A stretch of 49,701 bases of DNA from a virus: the IMG/VR virus record IMGVR_UViG_3300027631_001302, positions 1-49,701 of that record. One strand, given 5' to 3'. A program made the translations under genes and the position numbers. How positions within the stretch are numbered: position 1 is the first letter of the stretch; each line of letters opens with the position of its first letter. Below the pieces are notes generated by a model. The model saw only the letters and a list, made by a program, of their open reading frames with translations, had not been told where the DNA came from and did no database searches. Shown here in pieces: positions 16,865-26,919 of the stretch.

Positions 16865-18260
16865 GGAATATATCCTTCATCTCAGGGAATGTAGTGTAGA
16901 AGTTAGTGCCACGTTGTTTGTCTAGTAGCTCTAAGTATTCTTTCATTTCTGGCAAACGACGACTCCAGTCTTCACTTTTAGCAAAGCGAACCATACCGCG
17001 AAGTCTATCAATACCGTAGTCAGCATTTAACCATTGTTCTTCTGTGACTTTACCTTTGTGCCATTCCGGAACACCAAGCTGCCAATTCTGTTTCCACCAA
17101 GGAATAAATTCTTCGTACTTGGCTTCGATTTCATCTTTGAACCACGTTGGCAATATCTTAACATTTAAGTGAGGTGGATGATAAACAAAGTGATAGTTAA
17201 CTCCGCCAGCACCAAATGGCCACATATTAATTTTCTTAAATCCGTGTTGCAATTTCCACTTTAAGAACTCTGGAATATAATAAATGTTCAATGCCTGTAC
17301 CGCACAGGCAATAGTGATTTCTACATTGCCAGGAGTATCATTGTCTAATTGTTTAAATGCTTCCAAGTTTCTTTCCCACTTACTTGGATAACGAATATAA
17401 TCATTGCGATCTTCAATGGCATCAACACTATAATGGAAACGTACTAATTTAAAATGACTCCATAATTCAAATAAGTCTTCACGCCATTCTACTCCGTTAC
17501 TGTTATAACGAATTTCCATGTCTTTGGCATAGCCGCGTTTGATACATTCTTCTAGAATAGCATAGTGCTCTTCAATAATCAAAGGTTCACCACCTGCAAA
17601 GTATAACTGTTTCATATTTGGGATCTGTTCCCATAACTGTTCCCAGAACTGAGGATTGTTTTTGTGCCAGTTATAGCTAGCACCGTTCTCTTGTCCTTTG
17701 CTACCCCATTGCATTGTATCTTTAAGCGTTTCGTTTTGTACGTTAGGATACATCTTTTGCCACTCAGGAATCCATAAACTACTGTCGTGAGGACTACACA
17801 TTACACAGGCCAAGTTACATTTAGTACCAAAGCGCATATCAATATATGCGATGTGCGGAGGAACCGAGCCGTCGTCTTGTGTTTCTGCTACTAGCTTATT
17901 AACATCAACACGTTTACTCCAATATTCAGTTTCCCATTGACGTTTACTACGATGTCCTTCACGTTCTTCTTTGTAACATTTAGTACAGCTAGGAGGTTCA
18001 GAACCAGCTAACATCTGCAAACGATTGTTCTTCATGTAGTCATTGTTCCAACTACTTAGAAAGTCAGTATGATTTAAGTTAGCTGGCTTGCCGTCTGCGT
18101 TTTTTAATACGCCTACTTCGCCTCCGTGAACTTTATCGTTTGTTGGGCCCACTGAACTGGCGTTAGCAGTACAGCATACTCGCATATGACCATTAGGTCG
18201 TGTGCTTAGGTGTATCCATGGTAGGATACAAAATGTTTTACTTGGTAATTCTGTTGCCAT
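16854..18260 (-). CDS. N-twitch radical SAM protein (3)
   Basis: The protein has 468 residues, among the longest of its type here. N-terminal cysteines are C11 (FCILPW), C29-C30 (VCC) and C92/C95 (CTKC); the spacing between the CC and CxxC pairs is long because of an insert at residues ~35-70. The radical SAM motif is C148, C152, C155 (KCNLACVMC), and FAGGEP follows about 85 residues later. A SVDAIEDRNDYIRYP segment in the barrel matches the SxDGxGETxEYxRxP pattern of its paralogue at 14481. The C-terminal 100 residues are Trp-rich. The start ATG shares one base with the upstream stop. Reaction unknown. Confidence 0.94.
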   Translation of the reverse strand: MATELPSKTFCILPWIHLSTRPNGHMRVCCTANASSVGPTNDKVHGGEVGVLKNADGKPANLNHTDFLSSWNNDYMKNNRLQMLAGSEPPSCTKCYKEEREGHRSKRQWETEYWSKRVDVNKLVAETQDDGSVPPHIAYIDMRFGTKCNLACVMCSPHDSSLWIPEWQKMYPNVQNETLKDTMQWGSKGQENGASYNWHKNNPQFWEQLWEQIPNMKQLYFAGGEPLIIEEHYAILEECIKRGYAKDMEIRYNSNGVEWREDLFELWSHFKLVRFHYSVDAIEDRNDYIRYPSKWERNLEAFKQLDNDTPGNVEITIACAVQALNIYYIPEFLKWKLQHGFKKINMWPFGAGGVNYHFVYHPPHLNVKILPTWFKDEIEAKYEEFIPWWKQNWQLGVPEWHKGKVTEEQWLNADYGIDRLRGMVRFAKSEDWSRRLPEMKEYLELLDKQRGTNFYTTFPEMKDIFRDI

Positions 18261-19483
18261 TATTTCTCAATCTTTTGGTTAATCTGTCTTAGTTCGTTGT
18301 CTAATGTTCTAGCTTTACTTCCACAATGTTTAGCACATCTATATATCCTAGGATTCACTTGATCTTTAGTTGTATTCTCTAAACTATCCAGTAAGTCATT
18401 GACAAAAAACTCATGATTTAAAATACTACTTAGCGTTCTGGAATTACAAAAATTCCAGTCATCTGCGTATTTCTTTTCATAATACTCTAAATTTTCAAAC
18501 TCTCTTATACGTTGATCTGCGTTAATTTCTTTACTACGTTCTAATTGGTGATGTTCAACTGAAGCATGATAAAAAGAACTAAAGTAACAACATTGCCAAA
18601 CTCTACTAGTATAGTCTATGTTAATCTTATTAGTATTTCTCCATTCGCAGACAATATCAGTTTCGTCAAAGTAACTATCTGCTGTGCCTTCAAAATAAAA
18701 CTTATCAGACTTGTTCGATTGCGTGACTGTAAAGAACTTACTATGCTCTGCACCGTATTGAACTGCTTCTGCACTAATGTTCTTTTTCTTTTGGAATATG
18801 TTATCTATAACACTAACAGTTTGAGTAGGAACACTACGCAAACGACTTCTGCGTATTTTAAATTGCTTAAAGCCTAAATCAATGCTCATTTCTTTTGCTT
18901 GAGATAATTGATGTTCGTTATGTGCAAAATTTATCATACTCCAAACAGCATTAGCACCCTGCGCTATTACAGCTTTGGAGTTTTCTATTACTTTATTAAA
19001 GTCGACACCTCTTCTGTATAGTTGATGAGTTTCATCATCTGCACCATCTAATGCAAATACTATTATACTATCTTTGCTGAAATTATCTACCACTATGTTA
19101 GCAAATTCAGCCCACCACTCAGTATTATGTAAACCACCATTGGTTTCTATCATTAGTTTAGTTTTGACGGGCAAACCATTGGCTATTCTATAGTTAGCCT
19201 GTGCTTCAATATTCTTAGCAATATTTTTTAAAATGGCAAAAAAATCAGGATGAGTAATTGCATCACCGTATGTGCCTGTAAAATTTACATATTTAAGATT
19301 ACGTGAAATATTTTCATCAAATATATTATCTATTGCAGATAATGGTAAAAGGCCTGCACTACCGATTTCTACGTATGGATTGATTAAATCGGTACCTTTA
19401 ACAAATCGTCCACAATCTAAACATCTACTATTACAATTACTAGATATTTCTATGTGGACGCAAATGTCTTTAAGGTCATACAT
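18260..19483 (-). CDS. SPASM-type radical SAM protein (2)
   Basis: This 407-residue protein has the radical SAM motif at C17, C21, C24 (NCNSRCLDC) and GTYGDA in place of GGEP. C-terminal SPASM-type cysteines are in CEWRN, WQCCYFSS and RCAKHCGSK. The INFAHNEHQLSQA segment marks it as a sister of the proteins at 15791, 26912 and 28776. It is longer than they are because of an insert around residues 230-280. Its start overlaps the end of the preceding radical SAM gene (19476-20684) by eight bases. The conserved position of the CC and CxxxC pairs argues that it binds at least one auxiliary cluster. Confidence 0.91.
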   Translation of the reverse strand: MYDLKDICVHIEISSNCNSRCLDCGRFVKGTDLINPYVEIGSAGLLPLSAIDNIFDENISRNLKYVNFTGTYGDAITHPDFFAILKNIAKNIEAQANYRIANGLPVKTKLMIETNGGLHNTEWWAEFANIVVDNFSKDSIIVFALDGADDETHQLYRRGVDFNKVIENSKAVIAQGANAVWSMINFAHNEHQLSQAKEMSIDLGFKQFKIRRSRLRSVPTQTVSVIDNIFQKKKNISAEAVQYGAEHSKFFTVTQSNKSDKFYFEGTADSYFDETDIVCEWRNTNKINIDYTSRVWQCCYFSSFYHASVEHHQLERSKEINADQRIREFENLEYYEKKYADDWNFCNSRTLSSILNHEFFVNDLLDSLENTTKDQVNPRIYRCAKHCGSKARTLDNELRQINQKIEK

Positions 19484-20684
19484 TGTATTGAACCCCAGAT
19501 ACGTGATCTAGAATTTTACTTTGGAACTTAACAAAACTAGAGCTCTTAGTGGCACATAATCCACAACCACAGGTTTTGTTTGGACAAATAATTGGTTCCA
19601 TGGCATTGTTATCTAACATTGTTTTTACTTTGTTAGTAAATGTTTTGTATTCACTGATCTTGCCCACTGCTCCATGTCCTTGGCCATACTGTGCTTGACA
19701 AGTTTGATGGTGGAAGATTTGATCTGTTTGACTTTCTAAGTGTAAGAAAAACCAATTAACTCCGCAGTACCAATCTTTAAATTTATTGTCTGCCAAGTAA
19801 ATTAATGATTCTTCTTCACCGGTTTCTGATAATCCACAACTTAATTCAACTTTATTACAGCAATGTCTGCCTAATACAGTAGTGGATTTTGTAGTGTCTT
19901 GTTTGATTTCAATGAAGACTTTTTTAACATCTTCTTTCATACGGCGACCAGGATAAACTTCTTCTTCACTCATCATCGACATTACTTTTGTCGGAGCCGT
20001 GCTTATTTTAGTCTTAGTAGCTTTAGTATTTTGTTTGCTCCAATAGTTTTGCAACCATTGGCTTTGTTCTGTACTATAGTCTAATCCATTGATAACTCTA
20101 GGAACAAACTTAATATCGTGTTCTTCCATGACTTCAATTAGATCTAAACATTCTTGCCAATAGCTATCGTATGGATGCATCATTAAATTTACACGAAAGC
20201 TCTTAACTGCTTTGTGCGTATCTACAACGTTTTGACGTACACGCTTCTTAATACTTTCATCGCTGTCACAGTGATAGCTTAGTGTAACACCACGGAAGTT
20301 TTTAGCAATGACATCAATTAACTTCGGATGATAACTACCGTTTGTAGTTACCATTGTATCAACTTGAAATTCAAAGTCTTTGAAACTTTCATTTAAGTAT
20401 TCAGCAAACTTTGTAAAATTAGGATTAGCAGTTGGCTCTCCGCCTGTTAAACTTAGTCCTGTACTTTGTTCAATACGATGCGGCATCATAATCTTCAAAT
20501 AATCTTTGATGAAGTCTACACCCTTGATTAGTTCTTCATAGCTAGGAAAAGGACTAGTTAAATCGTGTCTATCACTACCACAGTAACCGCAGTCAAAGTT
20601 ACAGCGTTTGCCCGTGTCCCACGTAATAATAAATTGATTACGATTTGTAGGATTCACGCTGTCATAAAATTGATTTGAGTTCAT
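19476..20684 (-). CDS. radical SAM protein, third architecture (b)
   Basis: The protein has 402 residues with the radical SAM motif C28, C32, C35 (RCNFDCGYC) and a canonical GGEP at 81-84. The C-terminal part is unusually cysteine-rich: HCCNK, SCGLS, YCGVN, TCQAQ and a final IICPNKTCGCGLC cluster. It could therefore hold more than one auxiliary iron-sulphur centre. The architecture, with the motif about 30-45 residues in and no N-terminal twitch, is like that of the gene at 3354-4523. It overlaps the upstream N-twitch gene by ATGA. The extra histidines (HHQTC) may also be ligands. No reaction can be assigned. Confidence 0.91.
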   Translation of the reverse strand: MNSNQFYDSVNPTNRNQFIITWDTGKRCNFDCGYCGSDRHDLTSPFPSYEELIKGVDFIKDYLKIMMPHRIEQSTGLSLTGGEPTANPNFTKFAEYLNESFKDFEFQVDTMVTTNGSYHPKLIDVIAKNFRGVTLSYHCDSDESIKKRVRQNVVDTHKAVKSFRVNLMMHPYDSYWQECLDLIEVMEEHDIKFVPRVINGLDYSTEQSQWLQNYWSKQNTKATKTKISTAPTKVMSMMSEEEVYPGRRMKEDVKKVFIEIKQDTTKSTTVLGRHCCNKVELSCGLSETGEEESLIYLADNKFKDWYCGVNWFFLHLESQTDQIFHHQTCQAQYGQGHGAVGKISEYKTFTNKVKTMLDNNAMEPIICPNKTCGCGLCATKSSSFVKFQSKILDHVSGVQYNV

Positions 20685-21928
20685 AGGTATTTTTTAAATC
20701 TTTCGTCTAGTTTAGATAAATCTGTTTTTCTTACTGAGTCCATAACGTTGGTAAATTCTTTGAATTGCGTTCTTGCTTCTTCTAAGTTTATTTTACGTTT
20801 CTTATCAAAGTTTTGTATAATGTTTTTAATATTGTCTGAATAAGTTTGCTCTGTGTATTTTAACTTAAAAGCATCCAGTTGAGCAAGTACTTCGGCAATA
20901 TCCGTGTCATCTAATATAGCAGTACTCATCCAATCTTGTTCGATTGGACTAAAGAATGGCTCACTCCAAATTGCATAGTTCTTTGATTTTATATCCATAA
21001 TGTATTCAAGGATATCAATGACATTGAATATACTATACGCTTGAATGATGAAACTAAAGCCTAGAATAACTTCTCTATTCTCGTAGCCACCTTCAAACAT
21101 TTTGGCGCAGTTTTTCTGTGTTGCTGACCAATGACTATTTGTTCTAACATATTCGTGAGTAGCACCCACACCGTCTAGACTAACACGCATTAAGATCTGT
21201 CTAAACTTACCAATTAATCGAGTAAAGCGTGGAGGAAAGTTAGTAGCATTAGTAGTAAAACTAATATCAACTTTCTTAGGGTTTCTGCTTTCTCTTAGAA
21301 CTTTTTCAAGTCCTTGATAAACGTCTTCTTGCATCAAAGGCTCTCCGCCTAAGAACTTAATTCTAAATGTATTCTCTAAAGGAATTTGATTAATAAATGT
21401 GTTAACGTCTTTGTTTTCAACGTATAGATATTCTTTGTTTGTGTGATACTTAATAGTTTTGTAAACTTCTTCGTGTTCGAATATCTCTTTGGCAATTTCA
21501 CTGCTACTGCTAACGTGACACATTCTACATTTAAGATTACATAAGTTACTGCCACGATAGTCTATGCTAATAGGACTTCCGTGTTGATTACCTGTATCAG
21601 CATTAAATGATACTTCGCCATATTCTTTTTCAAAACGACGTAGAATGTTAGCGTAGAACTCTCTGCTGTTTAATCCGCCTGCATCTTCAACTTCTATACA
21701 ACGTGTGCAGATGTCGTGTGGCTTACCATCTAACATATCCTGACGTAGAGATTTCATAAAATCTCCGTGCCAGAAACTATCGTAGTCAGTGAAGCTATAT
21801 TTCATATCGTCATCTGTTCTGCTTTCACAGCAAGGTCTCATTAAAGACCTTGTTTTGGAACCTTTGTAGTAAAAGTTAACGAATGGCGCTACGCAAAAAG
21901 GCTTAGGCTGTTGGTTTTGGTTTTCCAT
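20681..21928 (-). CDS. N-twitch radical SAM protein (4)
   Basis: This 415-residue protein has C12 (FCVAPF), C33-C34 (PCCES) and C74/C77 (CTRC) in the N-terminal cysteine region. The radical SAM motif is C130, C134, C137 (LCNLKCRMC), with a later FLGGEP. A MRVSLDGVGATHEYVR segment in the barrel matches the other N-twitch paralogues. The start overlaps the end of the upstream N-twitch gene by 26 bases. The RMCHVSSSSEIAKEI segment after the motif resembles the 21903 protein more than the 14481/16854 pair, suggesting at least two subgroups. Confidence 0.93.
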   Translation of the reverse strand: MENQNQQPKPFCVAPFVNFYYKGSKTRSLMRPCCESRTDDDMKYSFTDYDSFWHGDFMKSLRQDMLDGKPHDICTRCIEVEDAGGLNSREFYANILRRFEKEYGEVSFNADTGNQHGSPISIDYRGSNLCNLKCRMCHVSSSSEIAKEIFEHEEVYKTIKYHTNKEYLYVENKDVNTFINQIPLENTFRIKFLGGEPLMQEDVYQGLEKVLRESRNPKKVDISFTTNATNFPPRFTRLIGKFRQILMRVSLDGVGATHEYVRTNSHWSATQKNCAKMFEGGYENREVILGFSFIIQAYSIFNVIDILEYIMDIKSKNYAIWSEPFFSPIEQDWMSTAILDDTDIAEVLAQLDAFKLKYTEQTYSDNIKNIIQNFDKKRKINLEEARTQFKEFTNVMDSVRKTDLSKLDERFKKYL

Positions 21929-23315
21929 TAAATTGTGCTCCGGGTCTGCCGTGAGTTACTGTATCTGTTGTTTTGTTTGGATCGTATCTATCGAAGTAAC
22001 GTTTTAACATTGGCTCAATAGTCAATGTGTCTGTGCCTCGAATCTTGTTAAGAGCTAGCTCGGCTTTAACAAAGTCATTGGCATAAGTGCTGTTGCGCTC
22101 GTCTTGTGTTTTATCTAATTGACTCCACGCTAAGTCGAACCATTTAACTTCTTCAGGTGTCATCTCATATTCAGTGATACATTCTTGTATTTGCTGGCGA
22201 ATATAATCTTTATGATCATCATCTAACCAACTAACACTCAAATACCATGGATCAACAATAGGATTAAAAGTAACACCGTTGTGCTTACTGTATTGTCTGT
22301 GTCCTTCTAAGAACCATTTAACGTTTCTCTTAACTTGGAAAGCACTTACTGGTTGCCAAACGTGCATAATACCTGCCCATTTTAAGTTTGGTAAAGTAAA
22401 TATTCTATGGAATACTTCTTGTTTTTCTTCCCAGTGAGCTTTTCCATTTCCATCTTGGCGTAAAAAGTCATCGGTTTCACCAACACCATCAACGCTGATG
22501 TTGAAACTGATTTCTTTAAACTCTGTTAGTAGTTTATAAATCCTAGGAGGCAAACTTGTGCAATTAGTAATAAAGTGCAAACGCATCTTAGCCGCGTGAC
22601 CACCATCTACAATCTTTTTAATGATTGTATAAACACGTGGATCAATTAGACTTTCACCACCACTCATCTTTAATCTAAATACTTTACTAAAGTCTAGATT
22701 AGAAATAACGTCAAAGTTTGGATCTTCCCAATTAATCTGTTTAGCTTTCTTCATTGAGTGTTCACTGGTAGTAACCATATCCCAATGACTCCACTTTTGA
22801 ATTTCTGGATTAGCTAGAACTTCTTTTTCGATCTCTGTACTCCATAAGCTGTTACAGCTACGGCATTTTAAGTTACATAGTTTACTGCTACGTAGATCTA
22901 AGTCAACTGGCTTAGAATATTCTACAGTTCCGTGAATAGGACACCATTCGACTTCTTGTAGCTCTTCTGTGCCCATTTCTAATTCGTAGCGTCTAATAAA
23001 ATCAATACGGTCGCTTTTATGATAGATACCTTCACGTTCCCATCCACCACACCACCAGTCACAGCTCTCTGGCATTTTTCCGTCTAAGAATTCTTTGCGA
23101 ATATTTTGCATTGTTTCGCCTTGCCAAAATACTTCGTGTTGTTCTTTTAGACTTTTTGTATTATCCCAGCGACCAACAACGTGGCTCATACAGCAAAGTT
23201 TGTAGCCCCTATTGTTAGCATTAATGTAAGCATGCATAAATGGTGCCGGACAAAACTTCTTGTTTGGCATTAAATTCATTAATCGTTCTGCTTCTTCTTT
23301 ATCTGCGTTAGCCAT
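21903..23315 (-). CDS. N-twitch radical SAM protein (5), GGES variant
   Basis: The longest N-twitch member here, 470 residues. It begins with a ~20-residue charged lead, then C22 (FCPAPF), C41-C42 (LCCMS), C85/C89 (a CxxxC spacing instead of CxxC) and the radical SAM motif C147, C151, C154 (LCNLKCRSC). The SAM-binding motif is GGES (MSGGESLID) instead of GGEP. A C-terminal extension rich in Thr, Gly and Pro follows residue ~440. Internal starts at the Met codons 13 and 16 are possible, but the overlap with the upstream gene favours the first. The altered spacing may mean a different auxiliary cluster or substrate pocket. Confidence 0.92.
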   Translation of the reverse strand: MANADKEEAERLMNLMPNKKFCPAPFMHAYINANNRGYKLCCMSHVVGRWDNTKSLKEQHEVFWQGETMQNIRKEFLDGKMPESCDWWCGGWEREGIYHKSDRIDFIRRYELEMGTEELQEVEWCPIHGTVEYSKPVDLDLRSSKLCNLKCRSCNSLWSTEIEKEVLANPEIQKWSHWDMVTTSEHSMKKAKQINWEDPNFDVISNLDFSKVFRLKMSGGESLIDPRVYTIIKKIVDGGHAAKMRLHFITNCTSLPPRIYKLLTEFKEISFNISVDGVGETDDFLRQDGNGKAHWEEKQEVFHRIFTLPNLKWAGIMHVWQPVSAFQVKRNVKWFLEGHRQYSKHNGVTFNPIVDPWYLSVSWLDDDHKDYIRQQIQECITEYEMTPEEVKWFDLAWSQLDKTQDERNSTYANDFVKAELALNKIRGTDTLTIEPMLKRYFDRYDPNKTTDTVTHGRPGAQFNGKPKPTA

Positions 23316-24564
23316 TTATTGTTTTCATCCAATCTGAAAATGTTGCGCCAAGACACTCATATGTTTGGTCTCGCTCTTTGTCTAGTGTTGTTGTAATGTA
23401 TTTAAGTTCCAAGTTCTTTGATTTCTTTTCTTCCAGGCTAATAGCTAAAGAATCTTTGACATAGTTTTCAAATTCTTTGATTTGTCTATAATCAGTTTTC
23501 TTCCACAATTCTAAACCTTCTTTTAAAATGTGTTCTGGTAACCATTTAGCACTTAACTCACTGTCTACTGGACGCAAATTTAAATTGAAATCGAGTCTAG
23601 GAATATAATTAATATTACGCAACCATTCATATTTATCAGCATAACTTTTTAGATATGTATATAGTAATGGACTACTTAACCAGTTATATGCCGTTATAAC
23701 TGTGCTAGTTCTCATTCTAAAGTTAGGATTCTTATACATTTCGTTGGCATCAGCAAATGCTAAAAACTCTTCAAAACGTTCACACCACTTATCCCATTTA
23801 AAAGGATAACGAACATATCCATAGGCATCGCCATGACCATCTACGCTGACATTCATATCCACACCTTTAAAGTGTTTCAATCTACTTAGAATAGCATCTA
23901 CAAACTTAGTACCATTAGTAGTAATCAACAATACAATATTTTTACTATAGCCTTTTTCAATGGCCACATCCATTACTTCAATAAAGTCTTTGCTGATAAA
24001 AGGTTCGCCGCCAGTTATCTTAAACATTTCAATAGTAGGCAACAATTCAAGCACATAGTTCTTACGCTTTTCGCTGAGTTCAACAGAGTTTTTATTTTTA
24101 TAGTTTTCAAACTTTGCCCAATGTCTTGGTAATTTAAGTTCGTTTGTTTTGTACCAGTTAATAGTATCAACTAGTTGATTGCTACTACTAGGGTCGCACA
24201 TTCTGCAAGATAGATTGCAAGTACTATCAAAGCGCATATCTAAATATTTTACAACAGGTTCTGCATCAGCATCAACAAATTGTTTAAACTTATCAGCAGT
24301 ATAAGTATGTCTAAAACTTAGGCCGCCCTTGTCTTCCCTAACATAACAGACATCGCAGTATTTGTGTTTTTCACCGGCAACCATTGATTCTCTAATTGCT
24401 GTTAAATCCGGTCCGTTAAATGCTTCTACTATACTAACATTATCGTCTCTAACGGGAAAGTAATCTTCACTGTTACAGCAAGGTCTATATACACCACCTA
24501 CGCTGGCATTTACGTGTATCCAAGGCAATACACAGAATGTTGGAGAATCTACTGGTTGTTTCAT
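23308..24564 (-). CDS. N-twitch radical SAM protein (6)
   Basis: The protein has 418 residues with a standard set of cysteines: C11 (FCVLPW), C29-C30 (PCCNS), C70/C73 (CDVC), radical SAM C116, C120, C123 (TCNLSCRMC), and KITGGEP further on. The barrel segment DMNVSVDGHGDAYGYVRYP follows the family pattern. The charged helical C terminus (SLEEKKSKNLELK) is typical of this group. It overlaps the upstream gene by ATGA and the downstream one by eight bases. The FCVLPWIHVN start is closely shared with the 24561 and 16854 proteins (FCxxPWxH). Confidence 0.94.
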   Translation of the reverse strand: MKQPVDSPTFCVLPWIHVNASVGGVYRPCCNSEDYFPVRDDNVSIVEAFNGPDLTAIRESMVAGEKHKYCDVCYVREDKGGLSFRHTYTADKFKQFVDADAEPVVKYLDMRFDSTCNLSCRMCDPSSSNQLVDTINWYKTNELKLPRHWAKFENYKNKNSVELSEKRKNYVLELLPTIEMFKITGGEPFISKDFIEVMDVAIEKGYSKNIVLLITTNGTKFVDAILSRLKHFKGVDMNVSVDGHGDAYGYVRYPFKWDKWCERFEEFLAFADANEMYKNPNFRMRTSTVITAYNWLSSPLLYTYLKSYADKYEWLRNINYIPRLDFNLNLRPVDSELSAKWLPEHILKEGLELWKKTDYRQIKEFENYVKDSLAISLEEKKSKNLELKYITTTLDKERDQTYECLGATFSDWMKTING

Positions 24565-25694
24565 TTTAATATTTCTTTGTATTTAGAATTTATCGGAGTG
24601 TCTCTGATATGTTCTAAATGTTCTAGATATTTAATCATTGTTTGCTGATTTTCTTCGTCATAAGTGTTTGAATTAATAAACTTAATTACATAATCTCTAT
24701 TGTTTTGACGTTTTATGTAACTAGCTTGTTCAATGATTTTATCTTTATACTCTTTAGACAAATAAGAAACATTTAAATATTTTGGGCCAAACAAACAATC
24801 AAAATTTAGTAAAGTATTACCGTGATTACGTTCTACCCAATTTACTGTTTCCTGTATATTCAAAGCATTAAAAGCGTGAATAACAAAATGAAACTGAAAG
24901 TTATGTTTTCTTTGAGTACAGAAATCTCTCCACCATAGTGTATTCTTAGCCATCTTTGCCCAGTTTGTTCCGTGACGTACAAACTCTGCGGTATCTTCTA
25001 TTCCATCCAAACTAATAGACAACTGCAAGTCTTTAAGTCTTTCTAGATATCCTATCCATTTTTCGCTGGGCATCACAGTAGCATTTGTTACTATTTCCAA
25101 ACGCATATTTTCAATTCTGCCGTGCTGGTCTAATAGCTCTAGCAACTCCAAATTCCTAGGCTCCATAAATGGTTCGCCGCCTAATATCTTTACTCGTTCG
25201 ATTGAACTTACATCTATATTCAAGTATTCTTTATCAGTGATGACAAATTTTTCTTTGGCATCTTCTCTAAAGAAGTTTCTTCTTTTTAATTCTAAATCAT
25301 CTTCGTACCAGCTTGTGCTATAATTACTGGCGCAGGTCACGCATTTTAAATTGCAGGCATTGCTTAGTCCAACTTCTAAATAAAAAATCTTAGGGTTATC
25401 TAAATCTAGTTTATCTTTGTATGCTTCATTTAGTTGTTGTCTAAGACTACTTTTACCAGAAGCATCTTCGTTATAACATTTAGTACAGCCGGCGTGTGGT
25501 TGATCTGACAGCATAGTTTCGCGAAGATTGTTCATTTCTTGGCCAAAGAAAAAATCTTTGATAGTTGTTTTTTCATTTTTAATGAAGTCAACTGTACTAT
25601 AAAATCTACAGCAGGGTTTAAGTCTGCCTCCTACATTTTGACAAACATGAACCCAGGGTGCGGCACAAAAATATTTACTGTCCAGGTTGGGCAT
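24561..25694 (-). CDS. N-twitch radical SAM protein (7)
   Basis: The smallest N-twitch member, 377 residues. Cysteines: C10 (FCAAPW), C28-C29 (PCCRF), C70/C73 (CTKC), radical SAM C114, C118, C121 (ACNLKCVTC), with KILGGEPFME following. A further C18 lies between the first two landmarks. The barrel has LQLSISLDGIEDTAEFVRHG, matching the group consensus, and the tail (YLEHLEHIRDTPINSKY) resembles the FxxYxDxxRGxS ending seen in several paralogues. It overlaps the upstream N-twitch gene by 20 bases. Function unknown beyond radical SAM chemistry. Confidence 0.94.
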   Translation of the reverse strand: MPNLDSKYFCAAPWVHVCQNVGGRLKPCCRFYSTVDFIKNEKTTIKDFFFGQEMNNLRETMLSDQPHAGCTKCYNEDASGKSSLRQQLNEAYKDKLDLDNPKIFYLEVGLSNACNLKCVTCASNYSTSWYEDDLELKRRNFFREDAKEKFVITDKEYLNIDVSSIERVKILGGEPFMEPRNLELLELLDQHGRIENMRLEIVTNATVMPSEKWIGYLERLKDLQLSISLDGIEDTAEFVRHGTNWAKMAKNTLWWRDFCTQRKHNFQFHFVIHAFNALNIQETVNWVERNHGNTLLNFDCLFGPKYLNVSYLSKEYKDKIIEQASYIKRQNNRDYVIKFINSNTYDEENQQTMIKYLEHLEHIRDTPINSKYKEILK

Positions 25695-26919
25695 TTTTTA
25701 AATCTGCTTTTGTCATTTTATAATTATCATCAAAGTTTTGATTTTTAATAGAATCCATGCGGTCTACATAGTATAAAAATCGTTGATAATCTTCTTCAAC
25801 AGTATTTGTTTTTTCAAATAATTCTGTTATTTCATCATAAAACTGCCAACCTAGATGAACCTTAAGAGCTTTAGAGTTCATCTTTTCTAAGAATTCTTTA
25901 ATTTTTGCTAAGTCTTCTTTAATCTGCGGTAAAAATCTAGATTTAAGTATACTAGGATCTAAGTAAGTAGGATATTGAACGATAGTATGATGTATTCTAT
26001 CTGAAGGCAAAAAGAACATATCAAGAAATGAATCTTTTAAATCTAGAATTTGATAAGCACTAACTGTACAAGTAGTTTCTAATATTGTTTTTCTATTAAT
26101 GCCTTTAAAGACTTTCATGTTTTCTTTAAGCACATCCCAATTACCTGTTCTAAAATAATTGTAAATAGATTTACTGCCATCTACGCTGATTCTAATAGTC
26201 GACTCTTTAAAATGCGTTAACAACATAGCCAGTTCTTCGTAATCAACAGGTGTATTGAAATTGCTGATAATAGTAACATTCATATTATTAATATTAGGAT
26301 GTTTAATAATTTTTCTTAAAAATGCCCAGAATTGTTTTTGATACAAAGGCTCGCCGCCGGCAAAATCTAAACGTTTTACATTAGGAAAATTAGCAATCAA
26401 ATCATCAGCAACTGCTTCAGCTTCTTCAATGGTCCAATTTTGATTTTTAACTTCAGAAATTAATGGCGTAATATTATTCTTTTTATCATCATCTTCGACT
26501 GTGATGTTACGTACGATATCAGTCCAAGCACTACTATATTCAGGCATACAATGTAAACAGCTAAAATTACAGGTATTACTAAATCTAAATTCTAAGTACT
26601 CTAAGTTTGCAAAAGAGCTAGTACCATCTGGTTGTATACCTTCATTTAATTTGTCGTGCCAAAACACTTCATTTTGACGTTGACGATAACTAATGATATT
26701 TTTATTTTCTCTGTCTTCGCAGGATTTACAATGCGTATTCCAAACATCATTGCTTAACAAATTACGAAGATTTTTAAAACCTTCGTTGTTAAAAATTTTG
26801 CTGGGTAAAACATCTTTACTCTTTTGTGCTAATAATGTTTGACCACGTGGACACGCAGTAATTCGATCATTATTTTTATAATTTATGGCTGCAATAGCCC
26901 AGTGACAATCTTTAGACAT
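25675..26919 (-). CDS. N-twitch radical SAM protein (8), degenerate N-terminal cysteines
   Basis: The ATG at 26919 was chosen because a very strong GGAGGAG lies four bases upstream; the longer reading frame has no such signal. The product has 414 residues. The N-terminal region has C5 (DCHWAI) and a single C23 (ACPRG) where the paralogues have CC, then C64/C67 (CKSC). The radical SAM motif is C117, C121, C124 (TCNFSCLHC) and FAGGEPLYQ follows. The loss of one cysteine of the CC pair suggests altered or missing auxiliary-cluster ligation. It is the first N-twitch gene translated within the core, and its strong ribosome binding site may restart translation there. Confidence 0.92.
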   Translation of the reverse strand: MSKDCHWAIAAINYKNNDRITACPRGQTLLAQKSKDVLPSKIFNNEGFKNLRNLLSNDVWNTHCKSCEDRENKNIISYRQRQNEVFWHDKLNEGIQPDGTSSFANLEYLEFRFSNTCNFSCLHCMPEYSSAWTDIVRNITVEDDDKKNNITPLISEVKNQNWTIEEAEAVADDLIANFPNVKRLDFAGGEPLYQKQFWAFLRKIIKHPNINNMNVTIISNFNTPVDYEELAMLLTHFKESTIRISVDGSKSIYNYFRTGNWDVLKENMKVFKGINRKTILETTCTVSAYQILDLKDSFLDMFFLPSDRIHHTIVQYPTYLDPSILKSRFLPQIKEDLAKIKEFLEKMNSKALKVHLGWQFYDEITELFEKTNTVEEDYQRFLYYVDRMDSIKNQNFDDNYKMTKADLKNAQPGQ